Source: an uncultured Treponema sp.
GTDB taxonomy: Bacteria > Spirochaetota > Spirochaetia > Treponematales > Treponemataceae
NCBI GenBank assembly: GCA_946186185.1
Contig: CAMHMJ010000001.1
Coordinates: 1-64,000, forward strand
Direction: 5' to 3'
Length of the DNA stretch: 64,000 bases
Below, piece by piece: positions 7,677 to 15,521 of the stretch. The notes under the pieces are model-generated. The model made no database searches and was not told where the DNA came from. It worked only from the letters and a program-made list of their open reading frames with translations. Both the position numbers and the translations under genes were made by a program. The stretch's first letter is position 1, and every line of letters starts with the position of its first letter.

Positions 7677-9518
7677 ATGAATGATACAGCAAAAAAATGC
7701 GGACTTATTTACTCTTCAGATTTTAAATGCATTTTCGGAATTGATACGGACTCTTCTGAATTCCGCGGAACCGTGCCTGGTGGTGCGGTGCGGATAGAAG
7801 AAGATGCCTTTTCGTGCTGTGAGCTTACCGAGATAATTCTGCCGGATTCAGTTCAGGAAACGGGTGCAAACCTTTTCTGCAACTCAACAAAGCTTGAACA
7901 TGTAAAGTTGCCTTCCGGTTTGAAGCAGCTGTCGCCGTTTATGTTCTGCGGCTGTTCTTCCCTCAAAAAAGTGGATATGCCTCTTGAAGTTGAGGATTTT
8001 CCGGAGGGGCTTTTTGCTGACTGTTCTTCCCTTGAAGAAATACCTTTCCGCGCCGGAATTAAAAATCTTCCGGAAGGCGTTTTTTCCGGCTGTTCTTCCA
8101 TAACCAGCCTTGTAATTCCAGAAACCGTTGAAAAAATTGCAGCAGATTCAATTACCGGCTGTACAAAATTGCGGACAATTGTTCTTCCTGCCAGTTTAAA
8201 GGAGTTTGAAGACGGCGCAATCAAAGACTGCCCTTCAATTTCACGAATCCGTATTTCGGACGACAATAATCTTTTCTTTACAGACGAGGAAGGAACTGTT
8301 TTATATAGAAGAAAAGCGGATGGAACCGGAGTTCCTGTTTTCCAGGTAACTGACCGGGTTCAGAGTGAAATTCCTACCTTCTCGGAAATTGACGAAGAAG
8401 AGAATCCTTCCATTATTTCATATGAAAATGAAGAGGAAGAATCTGACGAGGAATCAATTCTTTTCCAGAAGGAAGAAGAAGATGGCCCTGAAATTTCCGG
8501 CAATGATGAATCAGAGAATGGGGGATCTGACGACGAGGTAACAGATGTCAGTCCTCTGGAGGACATATCTGACGAAAATATAATTCAAGATAAAGAGGAA
8601 ACCAAAGTTATGAGCGATGAAAATACAACTTTAACTTCCGATATGGAAGCGCGGCTCAGGGAAATCATGGGTCAGGAAAAACAGTATGGTGAAGGTGAAT
8701 TTACCATCATGGATATTCCAGAGGCCTCTGAGGAAGAAATTCAGGCAAACATTCTTGAAGCCAGTGGTGAGCATCCTGATTTTGAACGAACAATGGAAAT
8801 TCCTCTGCCGATGAAACCGGTTCCTGCTTCAGAAAGTGATGAACCTGAAAAATCTATGGAAGAAAAAATTGCAGAAATCATCGAACAGAACCAGGGACAG
8901 CCGGGCTTTTCAATTATGGATATTCCTGCAGCCAGTCAGCGTGAAATTGAGGAAGACCGCATCGTTTCTGAAGGAGACTTTGCTGCCGGTGTTGAAGATG
9001 ACGAAGCTGAAATTCCTGAAATTCCGGAAGCACAGCTTAAGGCAACGGAAGCCCTCTACGAGGATGATGAAAAGGCCGTTATGCACAACCTGTTCTTTGA
9101 AGCAAAGAAGGTTGAGCAGATTAACCTTGACTACGAAGCCGTTGAACAGAACATCCTCTATGTTTTTGCACAGGAGCTTGCAAACGGTCAGTTTGGAAAG
9201 ATTTTCTCCAAGCGGCTTGTAAAATGTGCAAACCGCCTTGCCCAGATTCACAAATATTCAAGTATTTTCTTCTTCTCCGGCGTAAATCTGGATAACGAAA
9301 AGTTCAAGAACCAGTTTACCCGCTACATGGAAGACAAGAACGTTCTGATTGCCTGCTCTGCCGGAACTCTTGGAACCCTGGACGAGCACACAAAGATTTT
9401 TGCTGCCTGCGCCCATGTTCCGCTTGATAAAGAAAAAATGGACGAGCAGGTTCGTCTTGCCCGTTCTTCTGAACCATGCTGCTTAAAGCTTTTGATTCAG
9501 GACAATCTTGCAGAATAG
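7677..9518 (+). CDS. LRR_5 (BspA-type) protein with acidic linker and conserved C-terminal domain
   Basis: 613 aa, no signal peptide, so probably cytoplasmic. Residues about 38-195 hold six leucine-rich repeats of the treponemal type (LP.SL..L....F.GCSSL..V..P). Residues 230-310 are extremely acidic. Two related blocks of about 50 residues follow, at about 325-380 and 400-450, each with an EF/GFxIMDIPxASxxEI core. The last 150 residues form a dense, probably globular domain (NLFFEAKKVEQINLDYEAVEQ, cut here into ENILYVFAQEL and SSIFFFSG) that I cannot assign. The composition suggests a scaffold or regulatory protein rather than an enzyme. Confidence 0.75.
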   Translation: MNDTAKKCGLIYSSDFKCIFGIDTDSSEFRGTVPGGAVRIEEDAFSCCELTEIILPDSVQETGANLFCNSTKLEHVKLPSGLKQLSPFMFCGCSSLKKVDMPLEVEDFPEGLFADCSSLEEIPFRAGIKNLPEGVFSGCSSITSLVIPETVEKIAADSITGCTKLRTIVLPASLKEFEDGAIKDCPSISRIRISDDNNLFFTDEEGTVLYRRKADGTGVPVFQVTDRVQSEIPTFSEIDEEENPSIISYENEEEESDEESILFQKEEEDGPEISGNDESENGGSDDEVTDVSPLEDISDENIIQDKEETKVMSDENTTLTSDMEARLREIMGQEKQYGEGEFTIMDIPEASEEEIQANILEASGEHPDFERTMEIPLPMKPVPASESDEPEKSMEEKIAEIIEQNQGQPGFSIMDIPAASQREIEEDRIVSEGDFAAGVEDDEAEIPEIPEAQLKATEALYEDDEKAVMHNLFFEAKKVEQINLDYEAVEQNILYVFAQELANGQFGKIFSKRLVKCANRLAQIHKYSSIFFFSGVNLDNEKFKNQFTRYMEDKNVLIACSAGTLGTLDEHTKIFAACAHVPLDKEKMDEQVRLARSSEPCCLKLLIQDNLAE

Positions 9519-9550
9519 CAGACCAGACTACTGGCTGACAGAAAAATACG

Positions 9551-9584
9551 ACCGGCTTTCCTGAGGGAGAGCCGGTTTTTTTTG
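9551..9584 (+). terminator. Rho-independent terminator
   Basis: ACCGGCT pairs with AGCCGGT around a short purine-rich loop and is followed by eight T. It separates the LRR gene from ilvD. Confidence 0.85.
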
Positions 9585-9609
9585 AAAAGAGATTCTACGC
9601 GCTCTATAA

Positions 9610-9638
9610 TTGAATTTCTGGCGGAAAGGGCATATAAT
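9610..9638 (+). promoter_or_regulatory. ilvD promoter
   Basis: TTGAAT (9610-9615), 17-bp spacer, TATAAT (9633-9638). Leaves a leader of about 27 nt with an AGGAG site, in contrast to the leaderless promoters nearby. Confidence 0.75.
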
Positions 9639-9671
9639 CGATTTAATTTTTATTTCTCTCAGGAGCATTAT

Positions 9672-11363
9672 ATGGCAAAAAAATCGGACAACGCTTGCTG
9701 TGGTGTTGCACGCGCACCTCATCGTTCACTTTATTACGCTTCAGGTTACACTGATGAAGAACTTGCTCAGCCGATGGTTGGTATCATCTGCGCTAAAAAC
9801 GAACTTATTCCTGGTCACATTGAGCTTGACCGCATTGCAGAAGCTGTAAAGGCCGGCGTCCGCATGGCTGGCGGTACTCCAATCGAATTCCCTGCAATCG
9901 GTGTCTGCGACGGTATTGCAATGGGTCACGAAGGAATGAAATATTCTCTTGTTACCCGGGAACTTATTGCCGACTCAATTGAATGTGTTACAAAGGCTCA
10001 TCAGTTTGACGCTCTTGTTATGATTCCTAACTGCGATAAAATCGTTCCTGGTATGCTTATGGCCGCTGCCCGCCTTGATTTACCGACTGTATTTGTTTCA
10101 GGCGGTCCTATGATGCCGGGTCACCTTCCTGGAAATGATGCAACAAACCCTTATTCCGGCAGAAACCTTTCTTTGACTGATATGTTTGAAGCCGTTGGTG
10201 CTCTTGCCGTTGGAAAAATCAACGAGGCTCAGCTTAAGGAAATGGAGCACTGTGCCTGCCCTGGCTGTGGTGCCTGCTCCGGAATGTTCACCGCTAACTC
10301 AATGAACTGTCTTACTGAGGTTCTTGGTCTTGGTCTTCCTGGAAACGGAACAATTCCTGCCGTAACCGGTGAACGAATTGCCCTTGCAAAGCATGCCGGC
10401 ATGGCTGTTATGAACCTTTACAAAAAGGGAATCACTGCCCGCCAGATGATGACTGCTGAAAACTTCAAGAACGCTCTTGCCGCTGATATGGCTCTGGGCT
10501 GTTCTTCAAATACTATGCTTCATGTTCCTGCAATCATGCACGAAGCTGGCCTTACACTTGATCTTCACGAGGTAAACGAGATTTCCAACAGAACTCCGAA
10601 CCTCTGTCACCTTGCTCCGGCTGGTCACACCTTTATGTGTGAATTGAACGATGCCGGCGGTGTTCAGGCTGTTCTTGCAGAGCTTGCAAAGAAGAACCTT
10701 ATCAATACTTCACTTATTACTGCAACCGGAAAAACCATTGCAGAAAATATCAAGGGCGTTAAAAACCGAAATCCGGAAATCTTGCGCCCGATTGAAAATC
10801 CTTTCAGCGACAACGGCGGTATAGCAATTCTCTTTGGAAACCTTGCTCCAAACGGAACTGTAGTAAAACGCTCTGCCTGCGCAAAGGAACTTATGCTTCA
10901 CACAGGTCCTGCCCGGGTTTTCAACGATGAAGAAGAAGCAATGGCTGCCGTTCAGAAGGCTCAGATTAAGCCGGGTGATGTTGTTGTAATCCGCTACGAA
11001 GGTCCAAAGGGAGGACCGGGAATGCGTGAAATGCTTGCCGTTACTGCCGCTCTTGCAGGTCAGGGCCTGGATAAACAGGTTGCCCTTATTACAGACGGCC
11101 GCTTCAGCGGAGCTACCCGCGGAGCTTCTTTGGGACACTGTTCTCCGGAAGCAGCTGTTGGCGGACCAATCGCCCTTGTTGAAGAAGGGGACAAAATCAC
11201 CCTGGACATCAACAACTACAAGATTCACCTTGATGTAAGCGATGAAGAGCTTGAGCGCCGCCGCGCCAACTGGAAGGCTCCTGAGCCGAAGGTAAAGACC
11301 GGCTACCTTGCACGATACGCTAAGCTGGTTTCATCAGCAGACAAAGGTGCGATTTTAGAGTAG
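9672..11363 (+). CDS. ilvD: Dihydroxy-acid dehydratase
   Basis: 563 aa, the normal length. Dehydrates 2,3-dihydroxy-3-methylvalerate and -isovalerate to the keto acids of isoleucine and valine, using an Fe-S cluster. The cluster and metal ligands are visible in [12 protein letters not shown] and [18 protein letters not shown], and [12 protein letters not shown] near the C-terminus is the family signature. A longer reading frame opens at 9582, but ATG 9672 has CAGGAG 9 nt upstream and gives the standard N-terminus, so it is chosen. The final codons are duplicated downstream at 11429-11450. Confidence 0.95.
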   Translation: MAKKSDNACCGVARAPHRSLYYASGYTDEELAQPMVGIICAKNELIPGHIELDRIAEAVKAGVRMAGGTPIEFPAIGVCDGIAMGHEGMKYSLVTRELIADSIECVTKAHQFDALVMIPNCDKIVPGMLMAAARLDLPTVFVSGGPMMPGHLPGNDATNPYSGRNLSLTDMFEAVGALAVGKINEAQLKEMEHCACPGCGACSGMFTANSMNCLTEVLGLGLPGNGTIPAVTGERIALAKHAGMAVMNLYKKGITARQMMTAENFKNALAADMALGCSSNTMLHVPAIMHEAGLTLDLHEVNEISNRTPNLCHLAPAGHTFMCELNDAGGVQAVLAELAKKNLINTSLITATGKTIAENIKGVKNRNPEILRPIENPFSDNGGIAILFGNLAPNGTVVKRSACAKELMLHTGPARVFNDEEEAMAAVQKAQIKPGDVVVIRYEGPKGGPGMREMLAVTAALAGQGLDKQVALITDGRFSGATRGASLGHCSPEAAVGGPIALVEEGDKITLDINNYKIHLDVSDEELERRRANWKAPEPKVKTGYLARYAKLVSSADKGAILE

Positions 11364-11450
11364 GTAGCAACCTTCAGCGAGTTTGTGCCTTGCACAAACT
11401 CGGTAAGTTCGCGAAGCGAACGACCAGATAAAGGCGCGATTTTAGAGTAA
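11343..11450 (+). repeat. Duplicated 3' end of ilvD around a small hairpin insert
   Basis: The last 21 nt of ilvD (AAAGGTGCGATTTTAGAGTAG, positions 11343-11363) recur at 11429-11449 with two changes. Between them are two perfect small hairpins, CGAGTTTGTGC/GCACAAACTCG and GTTCGC/GCGAAC. The pattern looks like an inserted repeat that duplicated the gene end, as also seen at 19801-19876 and 33250-33452. Confidence 0.65.
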
Positions 11451-11555
11451 TGTTACTAAAAGTATCGCCCCTGTAAACTGCTTTTTATGGCTTGTTTTCC
11501 CTTTTTGTGTCAGATTTCTGCAACTGATTTTTGCAGGAATCTTCAGGGAGGGAAA

Positions 11556-12356
11556 ATGAGCAGGCTTCAAACTTCTTATCACTTCAAATTATTTTTTATA
11601 TTTTCTTTTTTTGTTTTAATTTCATCAAAATCTTTATATGCGGAAAAGGTCTGCCCCGAAAACGGGTCTCCTGAATATCAGCTGGAACTGGTTCAGGGCA
11701 ATTTAAGCCGGAAGGATGTAAACTCTTTTGACAGGCTCATTATGAATCCTTATTCAAAGCCGCTGGATTATGCGGGAACAGGCTTTGTGGCTCTTTCAGT
11801 TTTGACTCCGGTTTTATTATTTGCCTTGCCCGATGCTTTTTGTATTAACGATGTCTGGAAAATCGGATTTGAATATGTGCAGACAATGGGGCTTGCCTAC
11901 CTTACAAAGGAGCTTGTAAAAATGAATGTGGATCGGGCGCGCCCTTATATGTATTTTGACGGTTCGCCACTGGAGAAGTTTAATGACGGGGACTGGAACG
12001 ATTCATTCTTTTCAGGGCACACCACATTGAGTTTTTCAGCGGCGACTTTTACTTCAATTGTGTATTCCCGGTATTTTCCGGAGTCCCGCTATAAGCCCCT
12101 GGTGATTGGACTTTCCTATTCTCTGGCGGCGGTAACAGCAGTGTTAAGGGTTTCCAGCGGAAATCATTTTATGACCGATGTTCTGTTCGGAGCAGTGGCG
12201 GGCTGTGGAATTGGACTTGTGGTTCCGCTTTTGAATTCCCTGTGGTTTAAGCCTTCTGTAAAAAATCGCAATTTTCTGGATCATGAACAGAAAGCCTCGG
12301 TGAGTGTCAGCCTTTTACCCCAGAAGTGTAGTCTCTCTCTGTCATTAAGCCTTTAG
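11556..12356 (+). CDS. PAP2-family phosphatase, exported
   Basis: 266 aa. Membrane-associated acid phosphatase of the PAP2 superfamily, likely acting on phosphatidic acid, undecaprenyl pyrophosphate or a related lipid phosphate on the outer side of the cytoplasmic membrane. The three motifs are complete: KMNVDRARP at 122-130, the SGH block at 153-155, and RVSSGNHFMTD at 198-208 with its catalytic His. A signal peptide covers residues 1-30. An earlier start at 11487 is in frame, but 11556 has a GGGAGG site and directly precedes the signal peptide. Confidence 0.85.
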   Translation: MSRLQTSYHFKLFFIFSFFVLISSKSLYAEKVCPENGSPEYQLELVQGNLSRKDVNSFDRLIMNPYSKPLDYAGTGFVALSVLTPVLLFALPDAFCINDVWKIGFEYVQTMGLAYLTKELVKMNVDRARPYMYFDGSPLEKFNDGDWNDSFFSGHTTLSFSAATFTSIVYSRYFPESRYKPLVIGLSYSLAAVTAVLRVSSGNHFMTDVLFGAVAGCGIGLVVPLLNSLWFKPSVKNRNFLDHEQKASVSVSLLPQKCSLSLSLSL

Positions 12357-12400
12357 ATTCAGGCTTTCAGGTTTTTGCCGGAATGTGTTATAATTATTTC

Positions 12401-13051
12401 ATGGAATTTAACATAAAACTTCAGCAGCTCAGAACCAAAAAAGGTTTCACTCAGGAGCAGCTTGCAGAAAAAGTCTGTGTTTCCAGAGTTGCCGTTTCAA
12501 AATGGGAGTCTGGCCGCGGTTATCCTAATCTTGATTCCCTTAAGATGCTTGCAAAAGTTTTTGATGTTACGATTGATGACCTTCTTTCATCTGAAGAATT
12601 GCTTGATATCGCAGAAGCGCAGAATAAGAATAAATCGGACGTGTTACGGAGTCTGATGTTTGGAATTGCGGACTGTATGACTCTGCTTTTGTTTTTGCTT
12701 CCCCTATTTGCAAACCGCTTAAACGATGAAATTGCTGCAGTATCCCTTTTAAATCTCAAACTCAAAAATGAAGCCGTAAAACTGATTTTTGTTATACTTG
12801 TTTGTGTAAATGGGATTCTGGGTTTTGCAGAACTGGCCTTTCAGAATCTGCAGAAGGGATGGAAAAAGACTTGTGAACTGATCCTTTCGGGCGCTTTCAG
12901 TTCTATGGGGGTTGTCCTATCCTGTCTGATGAACCAGCCGTATACTTGTGTGTATTATTTTGCGCTTTTTCTAATAAAGATTCTGGTTTCGTTTAGAACC
13001 GGGGCCGGCATGACAAGTGTTTTCTGCGGAGAAAGGGGGAAGAACTTGTAA
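12401..13051 (+). CDS. XRE-family regulator with C-terminal membrane segments
   Basis: 216 aa. The first 60 residues are a Cro/CI helix-turn-helix (LQQLRTKKGFTQEQLAEKV, then VSKWESGRG), close to regulators often next to ABC exporters or membrane proteins. Residues 85-210 hold about four hydrophobic segments, so it is likely a membrane-bound sensor-regulator. TATAAT (12389-12394) ends 6 nt before the ATG, giving a leaderless mRNA. The next gene starts 1 nt after its stop codon, so the two are translationally linked. Confidence 0.8.
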   Translation: MEFNIKLQQLRTKKGFTQEQLAEKVCVSRVAVSKWESGRGYPNLDSLKMLAKVFDVTIDDLLSSEELLDIAEAQNKNKSDVLRSLMFGIADCMTLLLFLLPLFANRLNDEIAAVSLLNLKLKNEAVKLIFVILVCVNGILGFAELAFQNLQKGWKKTCELILSGAFSSMGVVLSCLMNQPYTCVYYFALFLIKILVSFRTGAGMTSVFCGERGKNL

Positions 13052-13052
13052 A

Positions 13053-13532
13053 ATGCAGATGGATACTACTAAAAATCGCAAAAACTTTAACATTCTTAAG
13101 CGCATCCTTTTTATTCTGATTCAGTGCACCTGGGGACTTGGGGCCACGGCAATGGGATTTCTGTATTTTCTTGCAAATATCCGCTGTCCTCACAGATTCT
13201 ACCGCGGCGCAATTGAAACCCAGTGGAAAAACGGGATGATGGGTCTGAGTCTTGGACTTTTTATTTTCACTCCTTCCTGCGACTATGATAATCGCCATGA
13301 AGTTGACAACTACAATCGAACGAAGGTTCACGAGTACGGCCACTGCTTTCAGTCAATTTTGCTGGGTCCTTTCTATCTTTTTGTGGGAATCATTTCTACG
13401 TCCTGGGCGATGATACCGTTTTTTTACAAGCTGCGGGAGCGGAAGAATATCCCCTATACAGCTTGCTTTGTGGAAAGCTGGGCAAGCCGCTGGGGAGAAC
13501 TGGTTACAGGGGAAGAGGCTTTTTGGGGATAA
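13053..13532 (+). CDS. Membrane protein with HExxH metallopeptidase-like motif
   Basis: 159 aa. Three or four hydrophobic segments; HEYGH at residues 93-97 is followed by CFQSILLGPFYLF, a pattern seen in small uncharacterised Firmicutes-type membrane proteins, where HExxH followed by QS..LGP.YL is conserved. The zinc-binding site suggests an intramembrane or membrane-anchored protease, but no third ligand can be fixed by eye. Co-transcribed with the XRE membrane regulator, so it may process or be controlled by it. Start at 13053 follows a GGGGGAAG site. Confidence 0.65.
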   Translation: MQMDTTKNRKNFNILKRILFILIQCTWGLGATAMGFLYFLANIRCPHRFYRGAIETQWKNGMMGLSLGLFIFTPSCDYDNRHEVDNYNRTKVHEYGHCFQSILLGPFYLFVGIISTSWAMIPFFYKLRERKNIPYTACFVESWASRWGELVTGEEAFWG

Positions 13533-13544
13533 GAATACTTGTTT

Positions 13545-14759
13545 TTACGCCAACTCTTTTCCGCAAAGAAAATCTATTGCATTGATATGGCGGACTCCGT
13601 TGTAATCTTTGTTTGGGGTTTTATCCATTGTTATAAGAAAACGCGGATAAGAATCACCGATTTTTGAGAAAGGCTTGAGCTCTCTTTCAAGAGTTTCTTG
13701 ATTTTTTACGCTTTCTGCGACCTGAATATAATTTATGCTATCAGGATTTTTTGCCACAAAGTCAATTTCCAGGTCGACGATTTTTCCGGTGTAGAGTTCA
13801 TATTTTCGGCGCTTGAGTTCAAGAAAAACCAGGGTTTCAAGGATGTGTCCGGTATCGATGTTTCTGTAACCTAAAAGCATGTTCCTGAGGCCTGTGTCGG
13901 CGATGTAATATTTTGAGAGCGTCTTCAGGTATTCTTTTCCTTTGATATCATAGCGCCCCACCTTGTAGACCATAAAGCATTCTTCAAGATAATGCATGTA
14001 ATTTTCTACCGTTGGCTGGCTGACTTTTCGACCGCTGGAAGTGAGGGTGTCGCTTATTTTTTTTGAGGTACAAATATTTGCTGTGTTTGCAAACATAAAG
14101 CGGATTACAGCTTCAAGGATTGAAATATCATTAATCTGATGACGCTTTGAAATATCCTTCAAAAGAATGGTATTATAAACACCGTTAAGATATTGATTTA
14201 TATTCTGTTCGTCATTTTTCAGCTGGACTGTAAAGGGAAGGCTTCCATAACGGACATAATCAAAATAGCATTGTTCAAGATTCTGATTATCCATTCCGTT
14301 TTCACTTCGTTCATGCAGATACTCAGTAAAAGAAAATGGCTGCATGTCGATTGTGACATAACGGCCGCTTAAAAGAGTGGCAAGTTCACCGCTCAAAAGG
14401 TCAGAGTTTGAACCGGTTATGTAAATATCAGTATTTTTTTTATTAAACAGTGAATCAACGGCTTTCTGAAAACCAGGACAAAGCTGAACTTCATCCAGAA
14501 AAATATAGGTCATTTTGTCTGAAAGCTGAGATTTTACGGTTTCATAGAGAGTTTTATAATCCAGGAGAGCTTCGTTTTCAATTTCATCAAGACGGTAAAA
14601 AATAATCTGATTTTCGGAAATTCCGTCAGCCTTGAATTTTTCTATGAGCTGCTCCATCAAAAAGGATTTTCCGCATCGTCTGAGACCGGTGAGAACTTTT
14701 ATAACCTGCTTGTCTTTGAACGCATAGACTTGTTCAAAATAATCGTTTCGTATTGTCAT
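13545..14759 (-). CDS. ATP-binding protein, AAA domain plus DUF4143
   Basis: 404 aa. Family of prokaryotic ATPases with an N-terminal AAA domain and C-terminal DUF4143. Walker A is GLRRCGKS near residue 23-30, Walker B is YIFLDEVQ near 95, and the C-terminal region includes LEIDFVAKN, a nuclease-like patch typical of the family. Function of such proteins is mostly unknown. An upstream in-frame ATG at 14807 falls within a tandem repeat; I prefer 14759 because TTGATT (14797-14792), 17 bp and TACACT (14774-14769) end 9 nt before it and the resulting start (MTIRNDYFEQV) is the usual one. Confidence 0.82.
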   Translation of the reverse strand: MTIRNDYFEQVYAFKDKQVIKVLTGLRRCGKSFLMEQLIEKFKADGISENQIIFYRLDEIENEALLDYKTLYETVKSQLSDKMTYIFLDEVQLCPGFQKAVDSLFNKKNTDIYITGSNSDLLSGELATLLSGRYVTIDMQPFSFTEYLHERSENGMDNQNLEQCYFDYVRYGSLPFTVQLKNDEQNINQYLNGVYNTILLKDISKRHQINDISILEAVIRFMFANTANICTSKKISDTLTSSGRKVSQPTVENYMHYLEECFMVYKVGRYDIKGKEYLKTLSKYYIADTGLRNMLLGYRNIDTGHILETLVFLELKRRKYELYTGKIVDLEIDFVAKNPDSINYIQVAESVKNQETLERELKPFSKIGDSYPRFLITMDKTPNKDYNGVRHINAIDFLCGKELA

Positions 14760-14772
14760 ACTTTTAAAAGTG

Positions 14773-14868
14773 TACTTTGAAAACTTCAAAAAATCAAGAG
14801 TTTTCAAAATAGACTTTGAAAACTTTAAAAAATCAAAAGTTTTCTAAATGTACTTTGAAAACTTCTTG
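14773..14868. repeat. 39-bp tandem repeat over the DUF4143 promoter
   Basis: ACTTTGAAAACTT starts at 14774, 14813 and 14852, an exact 39-bp period. The first two copies contain the inverted pair TTTGAAAACT / AGTTTTC. The repeat overlaps the -35 and spacer of the ATPase promoter, so it could be an operator array for autoregulation. Confidence 0.75.
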
Positions 14869-14964
14869 CTGCTTTCGCATTTTTCTGGTGTGTCCGAAAA
14901 TCTTTCACTCTCGTTCAATTTCACCCTTTTTCTCTACGATTTTTCTCCAGATTTATTCAATTTC

Positions 14965-15016
14965 CCGCTTATTCTCCCCGCTTATTCTCCCTGCTTATTC
15001 TCCACACTTATTCTCC
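14965..15016 (+). repeat. 13-bp tandem repeat, four copies
   Basis: Four head-to-tail units of NNNCTTATTCTCC occupy 14965-14977, 14978-14990, 14991-15003 and 15004-15016; the first two are identical. The tract ends 27 bp before the TATAAT box of the next promoter. Confidence 0.85.
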
Positions 15017-15020
15017 ATCT

Positions 15021-15049
15021 TTTAAAGCTCCCCAATTTTCTGCTATAAT
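15021..15049 (+). promoter_or_regulatory. Promoter upstream of 13-codon ORF and ArsC-like gene
   Basis: TTTAAA (15021-15026), 17-bp spacer, TATAAT (15044-15049). The transcript would include the micro-ORF at 15069. Confidence 0.6.
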
Positions 15050-15068
15050 ACACTCCGGTGAGTTTTAT

Positions 15069-15110
15069 ATGAAGCGATTTTCCCTGTTGCTTTTAATTTT
15101 GAAAAGTTAA
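15069..15110 (+). CDS. Possible 13-residue leader peptide MKRFSLLLLILKS
   Basis: An ATG with GGTGAG 6 nt upstream opens a 13-codon frame encoding MKRFSLLLLILKS and then TAA. It looks like the start of a signal peptide. It lies behind a good promoter and 24 nt before the ArsC-like gene. It may be a leader peptide, or the remnant of a deleted exported protein. Confidence 0.35.
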   Translation: MKRFSLLLLILKS

Positions 15111-15133
15111 GAATATAAGAAAGGACTTTAATT

Positions 15134-15502
15134 ATGATTCAGATTTTTGGTACAAACAAGAGCTTTGACTGCAAGGCGGCTCAGCGATTTTTTAAGGAGC
15201 GCCGGATTGAATTTCAGTTTATCGATTTGAAGGAAAAGGAAATGTCCCGTGGCGAGTTTGATTCTGTGGTTACAGCCCTTTCCCGAATTGAAGGCGGACG
15301 GGACGGGGCTCTTGAAGCATTGATTGATAAAGCTTCAAAAGACTACACCAGCATTGCCTATCTTGACGACAGCGAAAAGGAAGACAAGCTTTTTGAAAAT
15401 CAGGCAAAACTGATGAAGCAGCCGGTGTGCCGTAACAAAAACGGCGGAAAGGTTGAAGCAACTGCCGGCATGCAGCAGAAAATTTGGGAAGGCTGGAAGT
15501 AA
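15134..15502 (+). CDS. ArsC/Spx-like thioredoxin-fold protein
   Basis: 122 aa. The N-terminus (IQIFGTNKSFDCKAAQRFF) and the DLKEKEMSRGEF stretch match the ArsC family. The first cysteine of the usual CxxC is replaced (SFDC), leaving Cys13 alone, as in ArsC-type reductases. There are no arsenic resistance genes around it, so a thiol-regulatory or glutathione/thioredoxin-linked role is as likely as arsenate reduction. It has an AAAGGA site and is followed 19 bp later by the zinc-ribbon membrane protein. Confidence 0.7.
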   Translation: MIQIFGTNKSFDCKAAQRFFKERRIEFQFIDLKEKEMSRGEFDSVVTALSRIEGGRDGALEALIDKASKDYTSIAYLDDSEKEDKLFENQAKLMKQPVCRNKNGGKVEATAGMQQKIWEGWK

Positions 15503-15521
15503 ACTGAACGCGGAGAGAATT

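Noticed and set aside
14759..14807. Upstream start of the DUF4143 ATPase at 14807
   Set aside because: It would be translated from repeat DNA and lies upstream of the predicted transcription start.
15134..15502. Calling the protein an arsenate reductase (arsC)
   Set aside because: Only the fold is supported, and no arsenic genes are adjacent.
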